Part shown: piece after piece, positions 48,536 through 57,034 of the stretch
Layout of the letters: each line of letters starts with the position of its first letter
How positions within the stretch are numbered: the first letter of the stretch is position 1
Assembly (NCBI GenBank): GCA_965249175.1
Contig: OZ252227.1
Location: forward strand, 1,674,001 to 1,738,000
From: CAZYFH01 sp965249175
Lineage (GTDB): Bacteria > Acidobacteriota > Vicinamibacteria > Vicinamibacterales > UBA8438
Length of the DNA: 64,000 nt
Direction: 5' to 3'
Made by a program: the position numbers and the translations under genes
Notes under the pieces: model-generated
Told to the model about the DNA's origin: nothing
What the model saw: only the letters and a program-made list of their open reading frames with translations
Database searches by the model: none

Positions 48536-50281
48536 ATGGAGGATCCACGAGACTCTCGGGCTCCGACCGTCTCCGCGACGTCACGCCGCACGTTCGTCAC
48601 GGGATTGGCGGTCGGGGGTGCCGCCGCCGGCCTCGGGCTCTGGCGCCCGTCGCTGTCGGCCTCGGCCGGCCGCGCGACGACGCCGGCAGATCTCGCCGGC
48701 ACGGACTTCGATCTCGCGATTGGCGAGACGCCGATGGACTTCACCGGGTCACCGCGGGTCGCCGTGACGGTGAACGGCTCGGTCCCCGCCCCGACGCTGC
48801 GGTGGCGTGAAGGCGACACGGTCACAGTGCGGGTCGCCAACCGGCTCCGGGAAGAGACGTCCGTGCACTGGCATGGCATCCTGCTGCCCGCCAACATGGA
48901 CGGCGTCCCGGGGCTGAGCTTTGACGGGATTCCGCCCGGTGAGACGTTCGTCTACCGCTTCAGGGTCCGCCAGGGGGGCACGTACTGGTATCACAGCCAC
49001 TCGGCGTTCCAGGAACAGCGCGGGCTCTACGGCGCGCTCGTCATCGAGCCGCGCGACCCGGAGCCGTTTAGCTACGACCGCGACCATGTCGTGCTGCTGT
49101 CCGACTGGACGGACCAGAACCCGGCGCGCGTGTTCGCCAAGCTCAAGAAGCAGTCGGACTACTACAACTACCAGCGGCGCACCGTGGGCGACTTCTTTCG
49201 CGACGCGCGCCAGCGCGGATTCGGCGCCACGGTGTCCGATCGCCTGGCCTGGGGTGACATGCGGATGAACCCCACCGATCTGGCCGACGTCACCGGCGCC
49301 ACCTACACCTATTTGATGAACGGTCACGCACCGGCGGGTAACTGGACGGGCCTCTTCCAGCGCGGCGAGCGGGTCCGCCTCCGGTTCATCAACGGCTCGG
49401 CGGCGAGCTACTTCGACGTGCGCATTCCCGGTCTGAAGATGACGGTGGTCGCGGCCGACGGCCAGTACGTCCACCCGGTCACGATCGACGAGCTCCGGAT
49501 CGGGACGGCGGAGACCGTCGATGCCATCGTCGAGCCGTCGGGCCAGGAGGCGTTCACGATCTTTGCGCAGGCGCTGGATCGCAGCGGGTACGCCTGCGGG
49601 ACGCTGGCCACGCGCGACGGCCTGGCGGCGCCGATCCCGGACCCGGATCCCCGGCCGCTGCTGACCATGGCCGACATGGGCCATGCCGCGATGGGCGACG
49701 GAAACCACGTCGGACACACGATGCCCGCGGCGGGCGGTCCAACCGAAGGCGACGGCGGGCAGCACCATCCGGCGAGTGAGCGCGGCAACCCGCTGGTCGA
49801 CATGCAGACGATGACGCCGACCTCGCGGCTCGCCGATCCCGGCATCGGCCTGCGCGACAACGGGCGCGACGTCCTGACCTACGCTCGCCTGCGGAGCCTC
49901 TTTCCCGATCCCGACGGCCGCGACCCGTCGCGGACGATGGAACTGCACCTGACCGGCCACATGGAGCGCTTTGCCTGGTCGTTCGACGGTGTCAAGTTCG
50001 CCGACGCCGAGCCGATCAGGCTGACCTACGGCGAGCGGCTGCGCGTTGTGCTGGTGAACGACACGATGATGTCGCATCCGATCCATCTGCACGGTATGTG
50101 GAGCGATCTCGAGGACGACGATGGTCGGTTCCAGCTCCGGAAGCACACCGTCGACATGCCGCCCGGCACCCGACGCAGCTTCCGGCTGCGGGCCGATGCG
50201 CTCGGCCGCTGGGCGTTTCACTGCCACCTGCTTTATCACATGGAAGCCGGCATGTTCCGGGAAGTGCGAGTCGACGAATGA
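48536..50281 (+). CDS. copA: Periplasmic multicopper oxidase CopA
   Basis: 581 residues from ATG 48536. Tat signal SRRTFVTGLAVGGAAAGLGL. Copper ligands: VHWHGILLPANMDGVPGLSF, GTYWYHSHSAFQEQRGLYGA and the C-terminal HPIHLHGMW with HCHLLYHMEAGMF. A Met/His-rich loop (MADMGHAAMGDGNHVGHTM) is typical of CopA/PcoA. It oxidises Cu(I) or sequesters copper in the periplasm. The stop overlaps copB by ATGA. Confidence 0.93.
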   Translation: MEDPRDSRAPTVSATSRRTFVTGLAVGGAAAGLGLWRPSLSASAGRATTPADLAGTDFDLAIGETPMDFTGSPRVAVTVNGSVPAPTLRWREGDTVTVRVANRLREETSVHWHGILLPANMDGVPGLSFDGIPPGETFVYRFRVRQGGTYWYHSHSAFQEQRGLYGALVIEPRDPEPFSYDRDHVVLLSDWTDQNPARVFAKLKKQSDYYNYQRRTVGDFFRDARQRGFGATVSDRLAWGDMRMNPTDLADVTGATYTYLMNGHAPAGNWTGLFQRGERVRLRFINGSAASYFDVRIPGLKMTVVAADGQYVHPVTIDELRIGTAETVDAIVEPSGQEAFTIFAQALDRSGYACGTLATRDGLAAPIPDPDPRPLLTMADMGHAAMGDGNHVGHTMPAAGGPTEGDGGQHHPASERGNPLVDMQTMTPTSRLADPGIGLRDNGRDVLTYARLRSLFPDPDGRDPSRTMELHLTGHMERFAWSFDGVKFADAEPIRLTYGERLRVVLVNDTMMSHPIHLHGMWSDLEDDDGRFQLRKHTVDMPPGTRRSFRLRADALGRWAFHCHLLYHMEAGMFREVRVDE

Positions 50282-51108
50282 CGAACCGCGCGCTCGCGTT
50301 CGTGCTCGGCGCGGGTGTGGTGGTCGCCACCCTCGGGTGGCCGGCATCGTCTGACGCACAGCAGACGACCGACGCGACGACCGGGCAGGAGGACGAGCCC
50401 CGCACACCCATTCCGCCCATCACCGACGCCGACCGCACGGCGGCGTTCCCCGACGTCACGCGCCACGCTCCGCACGGCGACGCGGTGCACGCCTTCGTGC
50501 TCTTCGACCAGGTGGAATGGCAGGGCGGAGAGGACAGCGCCCGGGTCAGCTGGGACACCACCGGGTGGGTGGGCGGTGACCGCAACCGTCTCTGGTTTCG
50601 AAGCGAAGGCACGGGCGCGGATGGCACGCTGGGCACTGCCGAGGCGCATCTGCTCTACGGCCGCGCGTTCGCGCGGTGGTGGGACGTCGTGGTCGGTGTG
50701 CGACAGGACGTGCGCCCTGGGCCCGCCCAGACATGGGCGGCGTTCGGCGTGCAGGGGCTGGCGCCGTACTGGTTCGATCTGAAGGCGACCGCCTACCTCG
50801 GCGAACAGGGGCAGACGGCGGCGCGTCTGGAAGCCGAGTACGAGCTGCTGTTGACGAACCGACTGATCCTGCAGCCGCGGGTCGAGGTCGACCTCTACGG
50901 CAAAGGGAACCGCGAACGGGGCATCGGCGCCGGCGTCAGCCACGTCGAGACCGGGCTACGCCTCCGGTACGAGCTTCGCCGCGAGCTCGCGCCCTATCTC
51001 GGCGTGCTGTGGGACAACGTCGTCGGCGACACGGCCGATCTGGCGGCCGCCGCGGGGGAGACATTGGACGGCGCGACGCTCGTCGCCGGGATTCGGTTCT
51101 GGTTTTGA
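50278..51108 (+). CDS. copB: Outer-membrane copper resistance protein CopB
   Basis: 276 residues. Signal peptide LAFVLGAGVVVATLGWPASS. The barrel part follows the CopB pattern: FVLFDQVEWQGGEDSARVSW, NRLWFRSEGTGADGTLGTAE, LLYGRAFARWWDVVVGVRQD, YWFDLKATAYLGEQGQTAAR, then YELRRELAPYLGVLWDN and a last strand ending GIRFWF. There is no Met-rich N-terminal repeat, which some CopB proteins carry. Translationally coupled to copA. Confidence 0.92.
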   Translation: MTNRALAFVLGAGVVVATLGWPASSDAQQTTDATTGQEDEPRTPIPPITDADRTAAFPDVTRHAPHGDAVHAFVLFDQVEWQGGEDSARVSWDTTGWVGGDRNRLWFRSEGTGADGTLGTAEAHLLYGRAFARWWDVVVGVRQDVRPGPAQTWAAFGVQGLAPYWFDLKATAYLGEQGQTAARLEAEYELLLTNRLILQPRVEVDLYGKGNRERGIGAGVSHVETGLRLRYELRRELAPYLGVLWDNVVGDTADLAAAAGETLDGATLVAGIRFWF

Positions 51109-51185
51109 CGTGTGCGCCGGTCGTCCCGGCGTGGGTTCAGGGCCTTGCGAACCAACCCGATAGGATGGCGGCGAGACGCCGAGTG

Positions 51186-51632
51186 CTACTGTTTGAACAG
51201 GACCTTGTCCAGGATGAAGAACTTCGTCACCCAGACACACGCGAAGGCGAAGAAGTTCGTGCCCATGAGCACCAGGGTCGCCCCGCTATAGGTCTCGGCC
51301 ACAGCAACAAGCATCGTTGACAGCACTAGCCCGAGGAAGGCGAGGCTCCAGAACGGCAGGACTTCCTTCCAAAGATGGTTCCTTCCTTTCTTCTGCCAGA
51401 CCCAATAGCGACTCAGCACGTAGGCGGGGCCCGCACTGATACTTACGGCGAAGACGTTCGAGGCGACGAAACTCCATGCGAACCCGGCGTTGGCCAGCAC
51501 GAGGAGGCTCTGCCCAAAGAACACGTTGAACGCCGAGACGGCTAGGAACTTCAGGCCTTTTGTGGCGTATTTGGCCTCGAGGTGTGCAGACGGCCGCGTC
51601 GCGGTGTCGTCTCGGGTCAAGCCGAGCGTCAT
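51186..51632 (-). CDS. GtrA-like membrane protein
   Basis: 148 residues from ATG 51632, which overlaps the VOC stop as ATGA. Four hydrophobic segments: FLAVSAFNVFFGQSLLVLAN, FVASNVFAVSISAGPAYVLS, LPFWSLAFLGLVLSTMLVAV, LMGTNFFAFACVWVTKFFIL. YVLSRYWVWQ and the end FFILDKVLF are GtrA hallmarks. GtrA proteins are thought to move lipid-linked sugars across the membrane; no glycosyltransferase partner is nearby. Confidence 0.85.
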   Translation of the reverse strand: MTLGLTRDDTATRPSAHLEAKYATKGLKFLAVSAFNVFFGQSLLVLANAGFAWSFVASNVFAVSISAGPAYVLSRYWVWQKKGRNHLWKEVLPFWSLAFLGLVLSTMLVAVAETYSGATLVLMGTNFFAFACVWVTKFFILDKVLFKQ

Positions 51633-52018
51633 GGCGAGCTCATCGTGGCAAGCCACCAGCGGTTGCCCCAGCCGTCCTGGACTCCGGCGCTGCGCTCCCC
51701 GTAGGGCATGTCCGCGGGCGCGAAGACCGACTGGGCTCCGGCGGCGATCGCCCTGTCGTACGTCGCATCGGTGTCGGGCACATAGATGTGGAGCGCCGCG
51801 ATCATCGTCCCGAACGGCTCTCTCGCCTCGGACAGCTCGAGCACCGAGTCGTCGATCCGCACTTCGGCGTTGCCGAGCGTGCCGTCCGGTCGCTCGGCCC
51901 GGCTTGCGACCTCCGCGCCGAACACCTCCTGCAGGAACGACAGCAGCCCCTCGGCGTCCGAGACGCTCAGCGAGACGGTGATGGCGTGGAATCCCTCACG
52001 AATATGGCCGGGTGGCAT
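51629..52018 (-). CDS. VOC-family (glyoxalase-like) protein
   Basis: 129 residues. ITVSLSVSDAEGLLSFLQEV, FGAEVASRAERPDGTLGNAE, LHIYVPDTDATYDRAIAAGA, MPYGERSAGVQDGWGNRWWL is the PhnB-type VOC fold. Possible metal ligands are His and Glu in LHIYV and GERSAG. Substrate unknown. In an operon with gtrA-like by ATGA overlap. Confidence 0.85.
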   Translation of the reverse strand: MPPGHIREGFHAITVSLSVSDAEGLLSFLQEVFGAEVASRAERPDGTLGNAEVRIDDSVLELSEAREPFGTMIAALHIYVPDTDATYDRAIAAGAQSVFAPADMPYGERSAGVQDGWGNRWWLATMSSP

Positions 52019-52048
52019 GGCTGGGTCCTCCGTCCGACAAGATTACCC

Positions 52049-53295
52049 TCATCGCGTTCCCGGGCGTGCCGGCTCCGCGTGCTGCGCCGACCATTGCGTC
52101 CAGTTCCCGCTCACCAGCTCGACACGGCCGCTGCCCTCGAACACGAGCAGTCGAGTCGCCACCTTGTCGAGAAAGAACCGGTCATGGCTGACGACGACGA
52201 TCGCTCCGGGGAAGTGCGTCAGCGCGCGCTCCATCACCTGCGTGCTCTTCATGTCGAGGTGGTTGGTCGGCTCGTCGAGGAGCACGACTGGTGCTCCGGA
52301 TAACAGACAGAGCGCGAGCGCGACCCGCGCCCGCTCGCCACCCGACAGTGTCCCGATCTTCTGGTAGAGGTCCGCCTCCGAGAAGCCCAGCAGGTGAAGA
52401 AACCGATTCACGTGCTTGCGTGGCGCTCGATGCGCCAGCCCCTCGTAGTTCACGAGGCGGGTCACGGTCCGTTGGGGGTCGAGCCCGTCCAGCACCATGT
52501 TGTAATCAATGTATCCCTCGCCAGCTTTCCAGGTCACGCGACCGGTATCGGGTGGAATCTCCTCCCGCAGCACCTTCATCAACGTGGTTTTCCCGCACCC
52601 GTTCGGGCCAAGGACCGCCAGTCGGTCCCCCTTGTGGACCTCGAATCCCAGGTTCTCGAAGAGCGCATCCGCCTCGTATTGTTTCGAGACGTGTACGACC
52701 TCGCACAGGTCGTCGGCGGACCGGATGCCGGCATAGATGCCCGTCACGATGGTGTCGACCTCGCGCGGGGCGACTTCCTTCTTGATGTGGGCGAGGCGCC
52801 GCGTGAGTGAGGCGTTGTGGTTCTTCGCCGCTTCCTGCCGATCGTGAATGGCCTCGGCTTCGAACGCGAGCAGCTCCGCCTCGAAGCGGAACTGTCGCTC
52901 CCGCTGTTTGGTCCGCACGCGTTTCTTCCGGATGTACTCGGCGAATCCCCCCTCGTGCTCCTGAAAGCGATAGTTTTCGATCTCCACGACCTGGGTGACT
53001 ACTTTGTCCAGGAAGTCCCGATCGTGCGACACGAGGATGACGGCCCCGTTGAACCGGGCCAGCCATCCCTCCAGCCACGACAGCCCCTGGAGATCCAGGA
53101 AGTTGGTCGGCTCGTCCAGCAGCAGGACGTTGGGCGCTTCGAGCAGAATCTTCGCCAGCGCCGCCCGGTTGCACCAGCCACCCGAGAGCTGATCGACGGG
53201 GAGCCGACGGTAGCCTCCAGCCGGAAAAAGACCTGTCGCAGCACCTGCCGGCCGTCGAACCGCTTCGAGACGTCACGCAATCGGATCACGCTCAT
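52049..53295 (-). pseudogene. ABC-F ATPase gene with internal deletion in the first ABC domain
   Basis: The N-terminus MSVIRLRDVSKRFDGRQVLR is intact for about 28 residues. The next open sequence, in another frame, is already VDQLSGGWCNRAALAKILLE, VLLLDEPTNFLDLQGLSWLE, SHDRDFLDKVV, so the first Walker A and everything to the signature are missing. The second half is complete (GPNGCGKTTLMKV, LSGGERARVALALCLL, VVLLDEPTNHLDMKSTQVME). ABC-F proteins need two ATP sites on the ribosome. A C-terminal half from an internal start (53032) is open but should not be functional alone. Confidence 0.85.
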
Positions 53296-53391
53296 GGATC
53301 GATCGCTTCAGGTCGTGCCTCAGGACGAACATGGACGCCGGTATGCGGCCCGAAACGAGAAGTCTGTACTCGCAAGGGACCGTCGGCAAAC

Positions 53392-53605
53392 GGCCAAGGC
53401 GCGCACGGCGCGCCTCGCGGGCGCGGAGTGGGGCTCTCGGGGTCCCCGCGGAGCGCCCGCGGGGGTTCGGGGCGCAGCCCCGTCTAGGGAGGCCGGTGTC
53501 GGTCGCGTCGGCCAAGGCGCGCACGGCGCGCCTCGCGGGCGCGGAGTGGGGCTCTCGGGGTCCCCGCGGAGCGCCCGCGGGGGTTCGGGGCGCAGCCACG
53601 TCTAG
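53392..53605 (+). repeat. Structured 118-bp tandem repeat, units 1 and 2
   Basis: The core of each unit is 95 bp, starting GGCCAAGGCGCGC and ending GCCCCGTCTA; starts at 53392 and 53510 give a period of 118 bp. Each unit holds four perfect short hairpins: GGCGCGC-ACG-GCGCGCC, CGGGG-T-CCCCG, CCGCGG-AGCGC-CCGCGG and CGGGGC-GCA-GCCCCG. Unit 2 ends in CTAG, the site used by IS copy 2. A third unit lies beyond the IS at 55100-55194. Confidence 0.85.
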
Positions 53606-55077
53606 CAGCCCGTGGTGAAAGTCCCTATTAGGGATCGACACGATCGATCCCGCGTACTACACTGTCGCGCATGGCGATGGGCAAACGACGACGCCGGGCG
53701 CGGCAAGCATCGATGTGGGTTCCCACCAGCGACCTGCCTCGCAGTGCGGCGCATCCGTTCTATCAGCGATTGAATCGGATCCTCGATGACACGGGCTTCG
53801 ACGCGTTCGTCGAGGCGCAATGCGCGCCGTTCTACGCGGACGGCGTCGGTCGTCCGAGTCTGGCGCCGGGGCGGTACTTCCGGCTGCTGATGCTCGGCTA
53901 CTTCGAAGGGCTGGACTCGGAGCGGGCGATCGCGTGGCGGGCGGCCGATTCGCTGAGCATCCGGCAGTTTCTGGACCTCGAGCTGCACGAGGCGCCGCCG
54001 GATCACTCGACGCTGTCGCGCACCCGGCGCCTGATCGACGTCGAGACCCATCAAGCGGTGTTCACGTGGGTGCTGCAGCAACTGGCCGACGCCCAGCTCG
54101 TGACCGGGCGGACCCTCGGCATCGATGCCACGACGTTGGAAGCGAACGCCGCATTGCGGAGTATCGTGCGCCGGGACACGGGCGAAGGCTACGAGGCGTT
54201 TCTGACCGGGCTGGCCGAGGCGTCCGGCATCGTCACGCCGACCCGCGCTGAGCTGGCCCGGTTCGACCGGAAACGGAAGAAGAAAGGCTCCAACGACGAC
54301 TGGACGCATCCGCAGGATCCGGACGCGAAGATCACGAAGCTGAAGGACGGGCGCACGCACTTGGCGCACACCGCGGAGCATGCGGTGGACCTGGAGACGG
54401 GGGCCATCGTCGGCGTCACCGTGCAGGATGCCGACGACGGCGATACGACGACGATGGTCGAGACCCTGATCACGGCGGCCGACCACGTCGAAGCCGTCCT
54501 GCCGGCCGGCGCCGGTATCGCCGAGGTCGTCGGGGACAAGGGGTATCACAGTAACGAGACGATGGTGGCGTTCGCCGCGCTCGGCGTGCGCAGTTATGTT
54601 TCGGAGCCGGACCGCGGGCGACGCAACTGGACAGGCAAGGCGGCGGCGCGCGACGCCGTGTACGCGAACCGTCGGCGCATTCGGGGCACGCGTGGGCAAC
54701 GGCTGCTGCGACGGCGGGGCGAGTTGCTCGAACGCCCCAACGCGCATCTCTACGAGACCGGGCGGCTGCGCCGGGTGCATCTGCGTGGGCATCCCAACAT
54801 CCTCAAGCGCGTGCTTGTGCACGTCTGCGGGTTCAATCTTGGGCTCCTCATGCGGCAGCTGACGGGCGTCGGCACGCCGCGGAGCCTCCAAGGCCGCGCG
54901 GTCGCCGTCTTCGAGGCCTTGATCGCTGATCTTGGCCGCCTCTGGACCCTCGTATCGCCCGCGTGGGCGCGAGATGCGCAAGATCTGCCGCACTCGTCGT
55001 TTCTCGACCTTATGACACGGTGTCACGAACACATGCCCCTCGACCTACGAAAGGGCGTTTTCACCACGGGCTGCTAG
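53602..55077 (+). mobile_element. IS1182-like insertion sequence, copy 2
   Basis: I see no difference from 3763-5238. The element proper is 53606-55073 with CTAG on each side (53602-53605, 55074-55077). It splits the 118-bp repeat array at the CTAG between units 2 and 3. Comparing with the undisturbed unit junction at 53482-53490 (GTCTAGGGA) shows directly that CTAG was present before insertion and was duplicated. Confidence 0.9.
53671..55077 (+). CDS. IS1182/IS5-like DDE transposase (copy 2)
   Basis: 468 residues with the same translation as copy 1. Its TAG stop (55075-55077) again comes from the CTAG flank. A long open frame on the opposite strand (53602-55032) is an antisense shadow. Confidence 0.88.
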   Translation: MAMGKRRRRARQASMWVPTSDLPRSAAHPFYQRLNRILDDTGFDAFVEAQCAPFYADGVGRPSLAPGRYFRLLMLGYFEGLDSERAIAWRAADSLSIRQFLDLELHEAPPDHSTLSRTRRLIDVETHQAVFTWVLQQLADAQLVTGRTLGIDATTLEANAALRSIVRRDTGEGYEAFLTGLAEASGIVTPTRAELARFDRKRKKKGSNDDWTHPQDPDAKITKLKDGRTHLAHTAEHAVDLETGAIVGVTVQDADDGDTTTMVETLITAADHVEAVLPAGAGIAEVVGDKGYHSNETMVAFAALGVRSYVSEPDRGRRNWTGKAAARDAVYANRRRIRGTRGQRLLRRRGELLERPNAHLYETGRLRRVHLRGHPNILKRVLVHVCGFNLGLLMRQLTGVGTPRSLQGRAVAVFEALIADLGRLWTLVSPAWARDAQDLPHSSFLDLMTRCHEHMPLDLRKGVFTTGC

Positions 55078-55099
55078 GGAGGCCGGCATCGGTCGCGTC

Positions 55100-55194
55100 G
55101 GCCAAGGCGCGCACGGCGCGCCTCGCGGGCGCGGAGTGGGGCTCTCGGGGTCCCCGCGGAGCGCCCGCGGGGGTTCGGGGCGCAGCCCCGTCTA
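55100..55194 (+). repeat. Structured 118-bp tandem repeat, unit 3
   Basis: Near-identical to the units at 53392 and 53510, now separated from them by the IS. It ends 1 bp before the stop codon of the ABC exporter gene on the minus strand (55196-55198). It could serve as a transcription end or mRNA-stabilising structure for that operon. Confidence 0.85.
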
Positions 55195-55195
55195 A

Positions 55196-57034
55196 TCAAC
55201 GATACGCCGTCGCCTGGATGCCGTAGAGCGCGGCGTAGTGTCCGCCAGCAGCCATGAGCTGGTCGTGGGTACCGACTTCGACAAGGCGCGCACCGTCGAG
55301 CACGACGATGAGGTCGGCCATGCGGACAGTCGAGAACCGGTGCGACACCAGTACGGTGACACGCCCGGCAAGCGACTCGGCCCCATCGCGCGCGGCGTCG
55401 GTCCGTCGCGACACGGCGGCATACCGCTCGAAGAGCGCGTGCTCGGTTTCGGCGTCCAGCGCGGCGGTCGGTTCGTCGAGCACGAGCAGCAGGGGCTCGT
55501 CGCGCATGAAGCCTCGGGCCAGCGCCAGCTTCTGCCATTGCCCGAAGGACACCTCGACGCCGTCTGGCCAGGTGCGACCGAGTTGGGTGTCGAGTCCCGA
55601 CGTCAGCCGCGCGACGACGTCGCCCGCGCCCGCGCGATCGACGGCGGTCACGACGGCGGGCTCGTCGTCGACGCGAGGGACGTCGCCGACGCCGACCGTG
55701 CGTCGGGCGTGGAATTCGAAGCGGAAGAAATCCTGGAACGCGCCCGCCAGACGCCCCCGCCACTCGTCCGCCGGCATGCGGGCAAGGGCGACGTCATCGA
55801 CGAGCACCGTCCCGGCGGTCGGCTCGTACATCTTGGCCAGCAGCTTGACGAGCGTGGTCTTGCCGCTGCCGTTCTCGCCGACGATGGCGACGACCGCCCC
55901 CGCCGGCAGGGACACGGACACGTCGTCGAGGACGAGCTTCTCGGTGCCGGGGTACGCGAACGAGACGTGATCGAGTCGGATCCCCTGCTCGAGCCGTCTC
56001 GGAACCGGTTGGTCGGCCGCGGCCACGAGCGCGGCCGCGTAGTCTTCGAGCCAGGCGAGGCGTTGAGAGCCGTCCATCCAGATCCCGCGGAGGAATCCGA
56101 TTTCGCCGACCGCGGCCGCCACGTACGTCGAGAGCCGCCCGCCAGCCGCGAGCACCAACAGGACGCTGGCCGCCGGGGCGCCCAGGCCGGAGGAGACGAA
56201 GACGATGGCACCAACGTAGCCGCCGCCAAACACCGCCCACGCCAGCGTGTGCCACGCGGCCGAGCCCCAGCGGGCGGCCGAGACCGGCGCATACCACCGC
56301 TCCCAGGCTTCGCGGCGGTCGGCCACGAGGCGGTCACCGATGCCGGTCACGCGGACTTCCTTGCTCGGCGGCGCGGTCGTTGCGGTCGTGAACAGGTGCC
56401 GTGCCAGACGGTTTGCGGGGGCGGCGCGCTCTTCGACCTCGCGCTCCACACTGGGGCGCCACGCCGCCGTCAGAACGGTCGGCGCCGCGAACGCGGCGAG
56501 TAGCACCAGCGCTGGATGAATCGACATGAGCAGCGCGATGGTCACGCCGAGGCGCAGGATCCAGCCGCAGGTGGAGAACAGCGACATGTACATATGGTCG
56601 AGGACGAACACCTGATCGCGCAGGACGGACAGCCGGTCGAGATAGTCGGGTCGCTCCTGATGCGCGAGGGTCACGACCGATGCCTGCAGCTTGGCGACGT
56701 GCGACTCGAGCGCGATCGTCACGCGATCGCGGAACCGTCGTTGCACGCGGGTGCTGACCGTGCCGAGGAACCAGGTGGCGGCGGCGGACGCGGCCAGTCC
56801 GATCGCGGCCAGACGCATCAGGCCAGGCTCGCCGTCGATGACGCCAATCCCGAGCAGCATGATCCAGAGCGCCAGCAGGGCGTCCGGCACTGCGGCGACG
56901 AGCGCCAGCACGAACGCGGCGAGCATCAACCGCGGCTCGTGCTGATAGCCGAGTCGGCAGAGCCGCCACATCGAGGACAGCGCGGGCGGCAGGTCGTCGG
57001 CTGGCGTGCCGCGGCGCTCACGAGAGGACGTCAA
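55196..57034 (-). CDS. ABC exporter half-transporter B
   Basis: 612 residues: six-helix membrane domain (LMLAAFVLALVAAVPDALLA, MRLAAIGLAASAAATWFLGT, LLMSIHPALVLLAAFAAP, WHTLAWAVFGGGYVGAIVFV) and C-terminal ATPase with Walker A GENGSGKTT, Walker B LLLVLDEPTAALD and H-loop VLVSHRFS. The signature is VSFGQWQKLALA rather than LSGGQ, so this half may carry a degenerate ATP site. It overlaps the partner gene by 17 bp, indicating a heterodimer. Substrate unknown; no peptide precursor gene is next to it. Confidence 0.88.
   Translation of the reverse strand: MTSSRERRGTPADDLPPALSSMWRLCRLGYQHEPRLMLAAFVLALVAAVPDALLALWIMLLGIGVIDGEPGLMRLAAIGLAASAAATWFLGTVSTRVQRRFRDRVTIALESHVAKLQASVVTLAHQERPDYLDRLSVLRDQVFVLDHMYMSLFSTCGWILRLGVTIALLMSIHPALVLLAAFAAPTVLTAAWRPSVEREVEERAAPANRLARHLFTTATTAPPSKEVRVTGIGDRLVADRREAWERWYAPVSAARWGSAAWHTLAWAVFGGGYVGAIVFVSSGLGAPAASVLLVLAAGGRLSTYVAAAVGEIGFLRGIWMDGSQRLAWLEDYAAALVAAADQPVPRRLEQGIRLDHVSFAYPGTEKLVLDDVSVSLPAGAVVAIVGENGSGKTTLVKLLAKMYEPTAGTVLVDDVALARMPADEWRGRLAGAFQDFFRFEFHARRTVGVGDVPRVDDEPAVVTAVDRAGAGDVVARLTSGLDTQLGRTWPDGVEVSFGQWQKLALARGFMRDEPLLLVLDEPTAALDAETEHALFERYAAVSRRTDAARDGAESLAGRVTVLVSHRFSTVRMADLIVVLDGARLVEVGTHDQLMAAGGHYAALYGIQATAYR

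Noticed and set aside
48749..50407. Long frame antisense to copA
   Set aside because: Shadow frame; copA has all copper motifs and a Tat signal on the other strand.
53392..55194. Repeat array considered as CRISPR
   Set aside because: Units are directly tandem at 118 bp with no variable spacers, and no cas genes are present.
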